Positions 1-12,456 of a DNA stretch of 62,000 nt are shown piece by piece. Both the position numbers and the translations under genes were made by a program. Position 1 is the stretch's first letter. Each line of letters starts with the position of its first letter. Below the pieces are notes generated by a model. It was not told where the DNA came from, did not search any database, and saw nothing but the letters and a program-made list of their open reading frames with translations. Origin of the DNA: Acanthaster planci (Eukaryota > Echinodermata > Asteroidea > Valvatida > Acanthasteridae); assembly GCF_001949145.1 (NCBI RefSeq), contig NW_019091534.1:355541-417540 (forward strand), written 5' to 3'.

Positions 1-752
1 GGTGTCCTTGTTGATCTTCCTGCATATTCGCGCTGGGTGTCATTGTTTGCGAGGATTTGTTTATGTCCTGTGACAACTAATTCCTTCTGTTCGAAAGTGT
101 CACAAGCTCCCCTTGACTTGACACTGACTCTCTTTTCTGCATCAGGATTGTCATTGGAGCTTCCTAGCTCGTTGATTGTTTTTGAGCCAAGGAGCTTTGG
201 ATTCGGCACTACCTGCGTTACTTCACCGCATTCTCTGGTCCATATATTGACCTCATGACCTGACAGCCCCTGTGTCTTCACAACAGCGGGTCTATCCTTC
301 CGTTCACTTTCACTTCTGAGTCCCCTCGATGTCTTTGGTCTCGGTGGAAGGGAAACGACTTCTCTTGAGATACCTTGAATCTCATCTTTTTCAAGTCCAA
401 CGTGTGTGACTCCTCTCTCTCTCCGACGCCACTCATCGATGTCTTCTCTCATCATCTGCCTCGATGGAAGACCTAGGCTTGGGCTTTCTTGGTTGTCTTC
501 GTCCTCCAGATCAAACACAGACAGCTCCATTGCCTTGAGTTGAGCAGGAACCTCGTTACCAGCCTTTGGTGATGTCACGGTAGGCTTTCTTGGGGGTGCT
601 AGTGGTATAAATGGTGCCACTTTAGCCCGGCTACGGCGTCTCCATCTGCTAAACGGACAGCCTGGCAGGTAGAGGCAGCAAGTCGGTGGGTCACTCTCAT
701 CGGCCTTGCTGTGTTTGCTTCGGGCACCGGAGTTTCCACCAATCCCGTCAAC
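1..752 (-). CDS. 3'-ward exon of an unrecognised gene, truncated by the window edge
   Basis: Reading the minus strand from 752, one frame stays open to base 1, about 250 codons. It begins after a TTTAAAAG acceptor with codon phase 0; an in-frame TAA lies just upstream in the presumed intron. The product is hydrophilic, with a Cys pair plus a basic stretch near its start (TCCLYLPG then RWRRRSR), then acidic and Ser/Pro/Arg-rich sequence (LSVFDLEDED, EDIDEWRRRER) that looks disordered. No domain is recognised. It fits in phase after the exon at 1083-1202. The Cys/basic patch could be a juxtamembrane or palmitoylated segment, but that is a guess. The gene continues beyond the left edge. Confidence 0.55.
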
Positions 753-1082
753 CTTTTAAATAACGATAACCAAAACAGTACACTCAATTGGATCGGACAA
801 CATGATCTAGGAATGAATTCAGCATTTCATTTGAAATGCCTTCTCTGCCTAAGCCAGCAAAGTTATTGCTTCAGAAATAGAGCTACAAGTTTTACAATCT
901 TTTAATAAAAGTCCACAAGTGCATTTTTTAACCTGATGACATATTTCACCTCAAGTATTTTCAACAATTCATTTGAAAGTCTTCTAATCATCATTGGGTA
1001 TTTTGGTGCGCAGAAATATAAACCTCAATAAATTCATTAAAACGATTTTCAAAGTGTCAAGGTAAAATATAGCGTGGCTTAC

Positions 1083-1202
1083 TAATTTGTCAGGATAATA
1101 CTCAGGTTCAGGATAGGATCTTTGCCACGCCCAAGTCTCGCTCAGACTTTTGGAGCACGGGCAGTGGATATCAGGTGGAATGTAGGGGGTCGTAGAAAGA
1201 AC
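1083..1202 (-). CDS. 40-codon internal exon of the left-edge gene
   Basis: Minus-strand exon between acceptor CTTCAACAG and donor TTA|GTAAGC, phase 0 at both ends, exactly 40 codons with no stop. The sequence is Pro/Tyr/Trp-rich and contains HCPC and ETWAWQRSYPEPEYY. It joins in phase to the exon at 1537-1623 upstream and the exon ending at 752 downstream. Function is not recognised. The support is the joint presence of two consensus splice sites, an open frame and phase continuity across three exons. Confidence 0.5.
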
Positions 1203-1536
1203 CTGTTGAAGTTAAAATATCAGCCAGGCTTAAAAATACGACATAATTCTACTATACCGTTAATGCAATGGTGACCATTATCAAATCAATCAAATTAGTT
1301 TCCTGAGACTTCTGTATCCTGAATGGTTCAAATGTTTATTTACTTTTACAACACAACGCTTAATAAACATGTATCTCCTCTTGTTAGCTTAAACAAAAAG
1401 TTTTCTGTTACCTGTAGTAAACAAAACTTGCTCGTATTTTTGTGTGTGTAAGGAATAACCAACCGGTTGAAGTACAATGAGTGTTGGAACTAGTAGTTTT
1501 GTGTTTTGTACCCCGTGGAATTTTTTAAAGATTTAC

Positions 1537-1623
1537 CTGTACTTTAGTGCGAGAGATCCCTGACTGATTGGGACGGATATGCCTACAAATCCAGGCAGTC
1601 ATCTGCCGGTAGTAAGCAGACAT
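1537..1623 (-). CDS. 29-codon exon of the left-edge gene, possibly its first coding exon
   Basis: Minus-strand exon between acceptor TTTCACAG and donor CAG|GTAAAT, phase 0 at both ends, 29 codons. The first codon is ATG directly after the acceptor, so it may be either the initiator in a spliced transcript or an internal Met. The frame is basic and aromatic (MSAYYRQMTAW, RHIRPNQSGISRTK). It is phase-compatible with the exon at 1083-1202. It is not phase-compatible with the transmembrane exon at 2382-2640, so the two may be separate genes, or an exon between them has been missed. Confidence 0.45.
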
Positions 1624-1751
1624 CTGTGAAAGTCAGTAACAGAGTTGTTGGATTTTGAAAACAATTAAGTTTTTGTTTCAGGCAGACTATCCCTTTTCAT
1701 ATGGAGGGACAGACATTACATTGTTCATAGTCATAGTGGAAATTGTGGGGG

Positions 1752-1822
1752 TTATGTGGTCATCGTTAAAATCTTTCCCTCGCTTCTGTGTTCAGCTTCG
1801 GATTCCAGGTTCACTGGGCTCT
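1752..1822 (-). CDS. Possible terminal exon for the transmembrane exon (tentative)
   Basis: After an acceptor ACTTCAG on the minus strand, 22 codons plus TAA are open with phase 1 entry, matching the phase-1 donor of the exon at 2382. The residues are acidic (SPVNLESEAEHRSEGK). The polypyrimidine tract is weak and the exon is very short, so this is an arithmetic fit rather than proof. If right, the transmembrane protein would have only about 110 residues. Confidence 0.2.
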
Positions 1823-2381
1823 CTGAAGTCCCGGAGTTTAAAGATTTTTGCTCTTCATCGTCAAATGTTTTGACAAGAGCATGAAACTTTGTTAATATGA
1901 AACCAGTGATTGAAGTATTTTTAATTTTTTTCCAATGCTAAAAAGGGCATTGACAAGAGCCAAATCAGGACCGTACATACAAAACTGATGCCTGAGACAA
2001 AGCCAGATGAACTTTGATGCATATCCATTACACATATTTTGCTTGAGATCGGATGAATTTGTTGAGGGAAGCAGCAATGGTGGATATCATCAGGCTTTTC
2101 CAGAAGCCAGTGCGTTTCCTTTTCCGTGATGGAGGTAGTATTTTGTATGATGCGTGGGGCAGGCATATTCTGCACAGGCCTTCTCCACGTTTCCTCGATT
2201 AACAGTATTTTTAAACTACACAATTCAGCATTCCGTGTGCAAATTTAGTTAAGCTTTGCGTGTGAAAAAGTGGCATTTCCATTTTTTTCGTTATTTCCCT
2301 ATAAACATCTCAGCATAAGCTATCGCAAAAGCTTCTCAACCAGTTTCCGATAAATCCTTACTTTATGTCTAGGAAACTTAC

Positions 2382-2640
2382 CAATGTTGTACTTATATTC
2401 TCCATCATGATCCTGATATCTGTGTCTCAAAATGTAGATAACTATCGATAAAATCGCAAAAATCGCTGAAGTAATCGCAGCAGGATGCTCAAGGAACAGC
2501 AGTAAAGCAAAATCTGTCAGTTTGTTGTTTCTGAGTGCACTGCGGAAAAGGCGCGCGCACAAGAACAATGGACTTAACGGTGTCGAGTTGCTGTGAGACA
2601 AAAATGCGCATGCTGGTGTTGCGTTTATGACGACACACAT
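2382..2640 (-). CDS. Transmembrane exon, candidate first exon of a small membrane protein
   Basis: An ATG at 2640 opens an 86-codon frame ending at a consensus donor (ATT G|GTAAGT at 2382, phase 1). Residues about 53-71 form a hydrophobic helix (AITSAIFAILSIVIYIL) followed by a charged juxtamembrane tail RHRYQDHDGEYKYN. The GEY-type tail recalls the protein-4.1-binding juxtamembrane motif of neurexin/CASPR proteins, but this is only a resemblance. The region around the ATG is CpG-rich, fitting a 5' end; alternatively the exon starts at an internal acceptor near CTTGAG at about 2490. One phase-compatible continuation is a short terminal exon at 1752-1822. Confidence 0.4.
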
Positions 2641-5557
2641 ATCGTAACGCTACGCAACTATGACCTCACTTGAAGCAACGGGCGTTGCTTATAAACGCGT
2701 AGTTGAGACAATAAAAGCACTCAGTGTATCACCCATTCCGAGGCGGGTCCTTGACGTTCTGGGGACCAAATTTGTTTCTGTTGTTGCCGGGGTTTTGTGT
2801 GTGTGGGGGTTTTTTTTTTCGTTATTGTTTTAAAATTTTAAGTTAGTGTTTTTTTTTTAACGCTCATAATTTGATAATCATGACACCTGCTTACATTATT
2901 TATTTGTTTACTAATTTACGCCATTTTATTGTCAGCCAACCAGTGGAGATTAGTGCGTTTCCGGTTAAGATAGCGAAAAGTTTTCGCACGAAGACACAAA
3001 TATTCTCACTCTAAAGGATACATATATTTAAAAATAACATTTAAAAATAATATTATCCAAATGTCTTCGATGTCTCCCAAGTACAAAAAAATGCTGAAGT
3101 GAATCGCGCTTAATACATGTAGGTCAATATATCTTCTGCTACCTTATTTGCAAGCATGAACATTTATGCCTGTTACTTGAAATCAAATTGAAAATTTAAA
3201 CAGAGAGAAACATCACAACATGGAGAGTGTCAAGATAAATTACGGTAAATAAAAGTGACTTTTTAAAATTTGTTTGTAAATATCAAAGTACATCACTAGA
3301 CCCAAGATATAAACACCGGAGCCTGTCCCCAATCAAGGGGCAGTGGTTTGCGAAATTTAAGTGGGACACACCAGAGAGACCCTGTACAATTATACAGCAT
3401 AAGTGAGAATTATTTGTGACTTGACCCTACGTTTTACTCTACAGCTGAACCGACTCATCTATCGACAACACCGTTAATTACTGTGGCTTCGGTAACGATC
3501 GGTGTTCTTTCAATTAATATTTTAAGTCCCACTGAAAAAAAAAACTTTTCAAAGTGAAGCCATAACAAGTTTTGTTCGTTTGATAAAAATCGGTCAAAGT
3601 ACGAAGTTCTCCAATTTGGAGAGGAAGGACATAAACACCAAGTTTATGGTTGCAAAGAGATACATATAATATATAGATGCTATATAATATAAAATCTAGT
3701 AAACAGACCAAATTTAGTACCTTTATAAACATTTACAACCACAGCCAATGCCATTCCGTGTAAAATTACCGCTGAGCTATTATGTGAAAATTGAAGTGTA
3801 CAAAACCATTAATGATATCAAACCCTAGAAAATGCTAGATGAAGGGCTACGGTATCTCGATGTTCAAATTAGTTAGTGCATAATAACAAAAGTGCCAGTC
3901 ACTAGAAAGTCTGTTGCTAAACTATTTTTTAGTTTTCTTCATGTCTCTTTACAATTATTCTGCCAAGTTTTGGTTTTATTCCCCCGAGTGTATGGATCTT
4001 GACCAGCCTTTTCTACTTTTTGATCCTTGGAAAATCCAGGAATCATGATACAGTAGCAAATACGAATGACAGCATGTTGGAACTGTTTACCAGTTGATCA
4101 AATGACTTCTTAATCAACCTCTTTCCAAGACGTGCAATAAATTTGAATGAACACGGAAATTTGTTTGAATTGTAATGATTTTTTCTTAGACAACGACTCA
4201 AATAAGATTCCTCAACAATACAAAATTCTAAAACGAAAAAACAGAAACATTTATTTGATTCGGAAGAATAAATGATTTTAAGGGTACAGAGGTTTATCTC
4301 AGGGACATCAATTTTATGGGCAAAAAAGCCGAAAAATGGGTCACATTCTGAGTAAGATTAGATAACTTAAGGCCATAAAAGGCTAATTCAGTCTATTTAG
4401 GAGTAAATATTTGACAATCGTAAGAGTCTAACAGCACTGTTATGTTGGTAATAAAACTTGAGTAAATAAGACTTTCTTGATGAAATAGCTGAGCAACATT
4501 TTTTCCAAGCATATAATTGCAGAGGAAAACGTTTTTATATGCAAATTTAATGCATGTTGTCACCTAAATATTTTTTGTGTCCGTAAAAGTCAAACACATG
4601 AACACATCGCATACGCAACGCACCCAAAAACATACATATGCAACGGCGCCTTGTATAACTCGGAGTCACAAATGATTTGTTTCCGAGATTTCAGAAGTCC
4701 ATGGGCAACAAAACCGTGAGAAATATATTGCATATTTATTCCTTTCCATGGAGAGGGCCAAAAGTAGCTCGTGCTACATAACAGACTCATTTATTTTACA
4801 TATAGGTATGTCTATATTTGATCAGTGCCAGTTTCTTTCATATCTTGCGTTAATTTACAAGATATTTTAATGAGACGCTTAAAGACAGAGTATACATAGC
4901 TTTTTGGGGGGGTAAAATAAACTGATACTTTTTTGGTAAATCATCTATTTAGAATAATGTAAATACCCTCTTGAATAAATGAGACTGTGGTTGTTGGTAA
5001 CTAACGTTCAACTGACCAATCAAACTGCCCCTAAAATTATTCATATTCCGGATTATTAGTCAATCAGAGTGCTCTATCTAATTTTGGTAGCAAGATCGTT
5101 CAAGTCTGTAATTGCACACCGCCGAACACGCATAATGGGAGCGACGTTCCAATGACTGTTCCCGCCTGTTATTAAACAGCTAGACTTGACTTCAGTGGGG
5201 ATCTTATTTCGTCCACTTACTACTATCAGTTCAGTTCAGAAATCCCGACTTGACGAATCTGCCAACCGTTTGTACACAGCGAATGGGCTCATCTACCAAA
5301 AGTGGTAGTAGCCAATCACATTGCTGGACTTGTTTTACGTCGTTCATACCTGCACTATAATGCGCAAGTTTACAAGTCTTACTACTTTGATTGGTTGAAA
5401 TTCCGTATACGTTAGGCAAGATAATGTCGGTCATTTGTAATTATGAATAACTACATATCACCGACGGGGGGTCCGATTGGCTTATTCCGTCAACTTAAGT
5501 CCGACTTGATTCAAACCTGTTAAACTGCACGCCAAACCACACGGCACACGAATCGTG
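2641..5557. other. No gene seen, AT-rich intergenic sequence
   Basis: Only short chance reading frames are present, without paired splice sites or recognisable domains. There are homopolymer runs (T at about 2810-2860, G at about 4908) and no clear repeat ends. Nothing further can be supported. Confidence 0.5.
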
Positions 5558-6096
5558 AAGGAGGTGGACCACACCCGGCCAATAGAGCCTAAAAGTTGAA
5601 CCTTAAATGGCACACTTTCAGAACCCTTGCATAGAAAAAAAATGTGAACAATTTAGAATTTGTAATATATTTTTGTTCAGTAAAGTCTCAAAAATTCCAA
5701 CATCGGAAAAAGGTTTGGAAAATATTGGCTAGTATATCAAGTTATAGAAACTGAAAAACTGCCTGACCTAAAAGAGAAACACCCAGCCAAAAATGGACCC
5801 ATCACTTCCGAAAATCTAAAATCTAATAGTCCAGTGCAGTGGTCTTTCCGTAAACTTTCAGTAAACATCGAAATAAAAACAGATCAAAACACTCTACAAA
5901 ACTCTACTCTTACGAAAGATTCTAATAGTTTATTTAAACTTTGATGACAACAACTACGTTATGTCAAATCAACGAAACATGGAACCCATCGACAACAGGC
6001 AGGTAAATCTTTGCTCCGTTTTACAATCTCATTTTCACGTAAGTACAGGGAGTGTGAGCAAACGTGCACGAACAAGGAGACCTAGGTATGATATCG
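5558..6096 (+). repeat. Dispersed ~540-bp repeat, copy 1
   Basis: This stretch is clearly related, end to end and in the same orientation, to 58052-58637. Shared blocks include AGAGCCT-AAAGTTGA near the start, CCTGACCTAAAAGAG, CCCATCACTTCCGAAAATCTAA, TTACGAAAGATTCTAATA, GGAACCCATCGAC and GGTAAATCTTTGC. Divergence is moderate with small indels. No long reading frame is present, so it is a non-coding, probably non-autonomous element of unknown class. Confidence 0.75.
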
Positions 6097-6307
6097 CATA
6101 GACCCGTAAACAGGGCCCAACGAATACTCCTCCTTCATATACTTGGCCCTGTCCCGATTAATTGGGATTTCTTTCGAAAACTTTATCCGGGACATCCGGG
6201 GGCATAACTGAACATCTGCTTAATTTTATGAGCTGAAATTGCACCGGTTTGTTCACAACGTACGCTGAAAAAAATCCACTGGGTTGCTAATAGTAAAAAA
6301 ACTCGCC

Positions 6308-6741
6308 TTCTCCTAGTTTGGAGGAAAAAAATGTTGCCTTTTTTGCCGTTTTCCCACTCCGTACGAATTTTCGCCTGACTTGTACATTACACAGACTCCT
6401 TTGTGTATGGTTAAGTAATGGTACCCTGTACGAGAGCCCGTCTAGTTTGCACCCCGACTTCAGCACCTACGGATCTTGTTCAGATCTGCAAGAGTACCTG
6501 TCGATCTAAGTACTCGTAGAAAATTACGGCTGCTTTGTGTCGCAGCTATTACGCAACGACCTTGGCTGGTTCCCTGTCCAGTCACACGGTGTTTGCAGAA
6601 AATTATTGGTAGCGCAGGTCACCTTCTGTAACGTGACGCGAAAGTGACCAAACAGCCGTCGCTTTTGTGCAAGTAGGGCAAACGTCCGGAGTGGGAAAAC
6701 GGCAAAAGAAGGCAACATTTTTTTCCTTTAAACTAGGAGAA
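6308..6741. mobile_element. MITE-like element with ~75-bp terminal inverted repeats
   Basis: The left arm (TTCTCCTAGTTTGGAGG at 6308, continuing to about 6385) matches the reverse complement of the right arm (about 6664 to CTAGGAGAA at 6741). The outer ~52 bp are nearly identical (AATGTTGCC..., CGTTTTCCCACTCCG) and similarity fades inward. The ~280-bp core has no coding frame. Size and structure fit a non-autonomous DNA transposon. A target-site duplication could not be identified. Confidence 0.75.
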
Positions 6742-9400
6742 GAATGGTACGTTCTTTTATTTGCATTTACACGAGCCCCTCACCAAAGCAACCAACACCC
6801 CCATGAAAAAATGGAATATTCTCGTTTCTCATTTTGTGTTAGTGAGGGTCACGTGGAGGTAAATCCGGCACTCTGATCGGTCGAGAGACCGTCAGAAAGG
6901 GTATGAATAACCTAGTCAGACCTAGTGCACTACTTTCATGTTGAACCGTTCAAGTGAATCGTGAAAGTTTGTACAGGTTTATCTCAAAATTAGAATTATA
7001 TGCGGTCAAGTAATAAAAAGACAAGAGCAAAATGAACAAAACAGCAAAAGAGGACAAAGGAGCAAAAGAAAAGGCTAAATGAGACGGAAACGTGTCACAA
7101 CACTCCATCCAAAATATTAGCGCAGTATGAATTTTACATGTCTGCGTTTGCTCCCCAAAATTTCGTGCAAACTCTGAAAATGATTGTACTAGAAATCTTC
7201 TTTTAGATTTTAAGAAAATTTATTACAAATAAGTAACCAATTAAAATGTTCAAATACAAAAAAATACCAAGTTAATTTTTATCAGTTTTTTCAAATATAT
7301 ACAAAAGATCGAAGGTTAATAACCCTAGTGTCAACCATAGGTGATGAAATTCTCCACATATTACCAAATATGGTTATAACCAACCCCCTCACCCCAAGCA
7401 CACACCACAAGCCTGTAGACTCCCATAGGCCAGATCCCAACCATGCAATGCAGAATAAGGGCTGTTAAAAGATGATTATCCCCAAGATGTCCATAATTAT
7501 GACCGGGAAATGACCTGGTATTAAAAAACATCCACCTACATGTAGCTGCTTGGAGTTATTTTGGGAGCTGGCTACTTCACATGTACAGCAGCATAATGAA
7601 ATGTAGTTAGACAGGGGATCTGAGGGACGTATTAGTTGCCATAAGTACAGGTTCAGGCATAACCGTGAACTGACCTGGAGACAAATCACCACATGGAGAA
7701 TAAAATCAGACATATGGAGTAACAACGTTATTTTGTGGGCGTAGCTGCTTAATGCTTCTGTTCTAGCTTCTTCGTAATCCTATGCTATTTAGACACTTAA
7801 AACTCTACTAAGGAATGCTAATGTGGGGGACTGGAGATCCCCCAGTGAGGTAATTACTTTTGATGTGAATATGAACTCTGACCTACCAGTCTGTAAAAAG
7901 ATCAATACATAAGTATGAGCGACCTTGCGGTGTGATGACGTAACAGGCTCGAAGCCCCGCCCTTTTGGCCAGAAATCGCTTACATTGTATTACATTTTGG
8001 CAACTTAAGAAGTGACAGTTCTCATGCTCCAACCCTTCACCTTGGTGAACTGGCAGTCACAGCAAGATGGCTCCTGGTTGGATAACTTAAGCCCTTTTCC
8101 CGTTAGCTTTAGTGTTCATACATATCTGGGCAAACTTTTAGACGTCAGAGTAAGAAAATTATGATTATGCAGAGACATTTCTAAGGGTGAATTTACGGCA
8201 GACATACCGAATGTAACGTTTATTGTGATGTACATGTAAGCCATCATTCCAAAGAATGTCTTCTGTCTTTCTTGAAGTTTTCTCTTTTTTTTCATTTTGG
8301 TTATACAATTTCATTGCTGATTGACACCTGGCAAAATATCGAAGGGAATCAAGCCACAGTCGAACTGAGTCCAGCTTTTTTCTGGTTAAGCACCTCCTGT
8401 CCTCCTTAACTGGCGGACGGATCTCCACCCTCCTGACAACTGTAGAAGGACCGAACCGCAACACTCTAGTGTTTTATTTGCATGTCGAGTTCAACCGTAA
8501 TCCATCCTACCCGGCTTTGAGATAGGCCAAAATAACACGGCCTAGTTTGAGGGTTAAAATCCGAGATTCCTTCCCCCCCCCCACGCATACTAGTGAAGTC
8601 CCCTGCCGTGCACTTTAATGTTCCCTCACTGTGTATATTTGCCTAACCACATTGAGGACAAAACCTGTGAATTCATTGTTAAATACTGGTACGCCTATAC
8701 GTGCTAACAATCTCATAACATGTGATGTTGAACCCCTCAAACGACAAATCAGAATATAGTAGGCCTACGTAGAATTTCATCAGAACTTTCCAACATGTAC
8801 GTAAACTTCAGATTTATGAATAGACAATGAGAGCTTCGTAAAATTACAAATACTGTGAAATGCAAAGCAAAGTATTGCTTTAGTTAGGCGCTAGGGTGAA
8901 AAAAGGAAGGCACGCTAGGGCTGCATCACTTTTCCAGGCAGTTTATGTGCAAACCACAATACATCTGACATAAAAAAATCCACCAAAAACACTCAAAAAA
9001 CTGATTTAACATCTAATGAGGCAATTTGTACCGTTGATATAAAATTCAAGCGATATCTTTATGAAAATAAGCAAGGAATAACTTGGCTACTGCATTCAAA
9101 TTCTTTTTCAGGCAATTTTCAATGGTAATTGTAGCAACTGACAAGTTATTTGTGTGTTTTTGTTGCCTATCTTAGAATGTCCCCGAATTGTGATAATCAA
9201 CTACTTTGATTAAGCACTATTTCAACTTGGGCAGGATCGACTGGGCCCTATGCAATTTTGGTTGAAATATATCAGAATAGTTGGCATACATAGTTGGAAT
9301 ATAGAGGCTCAGAAAATGTCTATTCATTCGGTTGAGCGCCGAGGTGAAATAGAATGAATTGAATTTATCCTTGTTAGATACATGTAAGAGTAACGGCCAA
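6742..9400. other. No gene seen; one weak exon-like frame
   Basis: Mostly AT-rich sequence with short chance frames. At about 8330-8450 on the minus strand a basic frame (LDSVRLWLDSLRYFAR) sits between a possible acceptor and a GCCAG|GTGTCA donor, but no neighbouring exon joins it, so it is not called as a gene. Confidence 0.4.
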
Positions 9401-10790
9401 GTGGTCAAGAGGGGCTATATAAAGATTGGGTCTGGCATGGTTGAGGCCTTCACGCTTGCACGCCGCTGTGACCTCCATTAAACATTTTGCCATACTACAT
9501 CGTGTTCTCTAGTATTTCAATCTTTAGATTACACGATGAGCTCAGCCGCTACGAAGGAAGACATTCAACAACTACTCGGTCAGTTCTCTTCTAAGCAAGC
9601 CAAGTTGTTCAAAGACAGACTGGCTGAAGTTTTAGCTAGTTTCGAAGCTAAGATAAAATCAGCTATTAATATTCAGTTAACATGGAAAAGAGAAGGGCCC
9701 AAGAGACATTATATGTCAACCAGTCTGTCTTGGACCAGTTGACAGAGGCAGACCATAAGAACGGTTGGGTTGCTTAATGCTTTGGCACGATATCATGCCA
9801 CATTTGTCAAGGAAGCCGCTTCAGAGCTACAACGTTTAGACTGTGACACTGAATGTTCTGAACAACCGTACAAAGTAAATCCTTCGTCCGTCTTAATACA
9901 GAGTTCAGGTTTGGGACCAGTAAACAAATACCTCTGGAAACACGCGGTCGAATGCGGAGACGTCCGTACTGCTTTGATTTTCCTGTGAAAAGGCGGGTTT
10001 CTGTTCAAATTTGACTTAAAATCAGGATACCATCACGTTAGTATTTTACCAGACTATCAGAAGTATCTTGGTTTCGTATGGTATGAGAATGGGCTCCCAT
10101 ATTATGCAAATTTAAAGTATTGCCCTACGGCCCCCTTCGTCTTCACAAAGGTGGTTAGACCACAAATTTAGAAATGGGGAAGTGAAGGAAAATCAATCGT
10201 AGTATATTTAGTTGACGGGTTGGGATACGCAGCTAGCATACAAGAGGCTAATCGGTACAATGCCGAGGTCAAGAAAGATCTGGTTGACTCAGGTTTTGTT
10301 CCAAACACCAACAAAAATGTGTGGAATCTCATATCCGAGATTGAATGGCTTGGCTTGCAGATTGATTTGCAACAGGGTTAATAAAATTACCAGAAAAAAG
10401 AGTCTCCAGTATTAGAGATGACATTATCGCTTTGATAAAACCAAAGGGCTTGTTTTTAACCAAGGATTGTCAAGTTAGCGTTCGCAAACTTGCCAGCCTA
10501 TCTGGGAAAATTGTATTGGCGTACCTTGTGATCGGATCCATCATAAAGATCATGACAAAGGCAATGTATTGTTGCATAGGATTCCTGGAATTCCAACACA
10601 ATTCTTTTACACGTATGTTTCTCTGCCATAGGCCGTGTGGAAAAATACTTTCTGCGGTCGCGCATGTGCAGCAGCCTGCAGTGTGCCGGCAGCTCGCAAA
10701 GTATACTAGCAGACGACGAAAGCGTTATTTTTTGGTGTTGGAGGTCCTATAATAAATTGTTTTCCACTTAATAACAAAGCCAGCGGAAGG
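9400..10790 (+). pseudogene. Degenerate DIRS-like (tyrosine-recombinase class) retrotransposon
   Basis: A TATATAAA box at 9416 precedes a gag-like start at 9536 (MSSAATKEDIQQLLGQ). After stops and frameshifts come reverse-transcriptase blocks: FDLKSGYHHVSI and YQKYLGFVW (about 10010-10090), APFVFTKVVRP (about 10130-10160), a YLVDGLG box (about 10206-10226), WLGLQIDLQQG (about 10350-10380), and a connection region with SSIRDDIIALIKP and VRKLASLSGKIV (about 10410-10510). The order matches DIRS polymerases. The usual YxDD catalytic motif reads YLVD, and many stops interrupt the frame, so the copy is dead. No recombinase domain was found downstream. Confidence 0.7.
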
Positions 10791-12270
10791 GGTAAAATTT
10801 GGCAAGTGTGTGAAACAATTATGACAAATCTCTTCTGTCTAAAAATAAAATATTTGAAATGAGCAAATTAAAAGGAAAGGGAATTTCAACGAAAGAAAAC
10901 TAATCAAAATCACGTTCAAATTTTGCTGAATAATGCAACGTTTGAAACTCCTTTTTGAAAAATTTATCCAGTTTTCCCAAAGAAAATTGCAATACTGCCT
11001 AAAGGACCAATACCTGCTGACATCGATCGTTACTGATATTTTGCGGCTGGCAAAAAGTCTGACGTTTTAAAAAAGCGTAATTTTCCATACCCCCAATAAG
11101 CAGTGTTTACGCCGAACACGCCACCAGTCGGTACTTCTAAGACACGTCGTGCTGGTACAGAGTGCCTGACCGATTTCCAGGGGTTGCACGGACGAAGCCT
11201 TGGGCCACGGGTTGGCAAATTACCCTGTCAAGGCAGAATGCAAGCACATGTATTTTGTATAGCGAGCAACCCACCAGAAAGTTCCGAGTCCAGACACAGA
11301 AATTCGGCGATACAATGTCCGGCTAAGGACATGTCCAGTGTAAGAAGGACGTGTTACCGTTCCTTGGAGTCGGTACGGTGTTCTAGCGTGGTCCAAATCA
11401 ACTTTACTCAACAGTGTTGCCAAATCTGTGCTGTAATCTCCAAAATCATTCAGATAAATACTATTACCTCCACAATACTTTCAGTGTCGTGAAATTGGTC
11501 CGAAATAAGAAAGGTCGCACCTGGAAATTGGCACAAATTCAGTTTGAGTGTTCCAAAAGGTGGTGCACGTGAATAAATCTCAGAAAGTTTTATGTCAATT
11601 CTTACTGACCTACAAGATCAATCGACGCTTTATCAACATTTTTAAGATTTGCTTCTTTGTGATAATAGAGGTGAAATTCAGGGTGTATGTTGAAGACGTT
11701 CAACATTCTATTGATTGCATGTTTTCATAGCTTGCAGATCTCCATGTACCTTGAGGCTCTTCAATTTGTTCTCAATTGTGCCCTAGAATCAAAGGAAATT
11801 CTTGGGAGACTCAGTTTAATTTGGACTTTTAAAGAGAGCGGATGGCACTCTCGTGAAGTACACGTACTTCCGAATAATAGCGGGAGTTATTCTGTTTACG
11901 GGGTTAGAAAACACTTGAAATGATAGGCCTGCATCAATTATAAGATTAATCAGAAGCATACTATGTCTATAATAAAACGTATTATAAGGATATTATTTTG
12001 GCCCTGTATGGCATTGTTTCCTCTGATGTCCTTGGTGCCAGTTAGACGCTCCATTTTGAGAGTGGTATTACAACTGTGGGAATTGTATTTCTTTTGACCC
12101 AAAAGCTGTTGTAAATGGTTCAAAGTTGCTACATGGATGTCCTCCACACTCAAAAAGAAAAGGCTTTGAATTTTGTTTTGTTTTTGTTTTTTTGTGCTGG
12201 GACGGTAGAGTGGGATGCAACCGAGGATCTGACTGGCTATGAGCAGAGCTGATTTGGTTAATGCATGTTC
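10791..12270. other. No gene recognised
   Basis: A GC-richer stretch at 11100-11420 is open on the plus strand for 129 codons but has no recognisable motif and lies directly after the DIRS remnant. It may be further transposon debris. The rest is AT-rich with no supported feature. Confidence 0.4.
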
Positions 12271-12456
12271 AGTATACCCAGCAAGAAATGAGACCGAGGG
12301 GTACCCCCCAACATGTCCAATCCCTATACACATTCCAGACTATTGTTACTTAACACATCCCCCCAAGATGTCTGAAAGGAATTCCCCAGATTCCTGTGAG
12401 AAAATGACCAACACAAAGCAGGGGGGGTTCTCTCCGTCTCATACCTTGCTCCATAT
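12271..12456 (+). repeat. Dispersed ~185-bp repeat, copy A (inverted relative to copy B)
   Basis: From AGCAAGAAATGAGACC through GACATGTTGG-type, TCTGGAATGTGTATAGGG-type and CCTTGCT sequences, this matches the reverse complement of 15778-15965 almost base for base, including AGGAATTCCCCAGATTCCTG and AAAGCAGGGGGGGTTCTC. It contains no gene. It lies about 400 bp downstream of the transporter stop codon. Confidence 0.8.

Noticed and set aside
8165-8464. 99-codon minus-strand frame with basic composition
   Set aside because: No domain, no partner exon in phase and weak splice sites; probably chance.
11103-11492. 129-codon plus-strand frame
   Set aside because: No recognisable motif; low-complexity end and adjacency to DIRS debris suggest it is not a gene.
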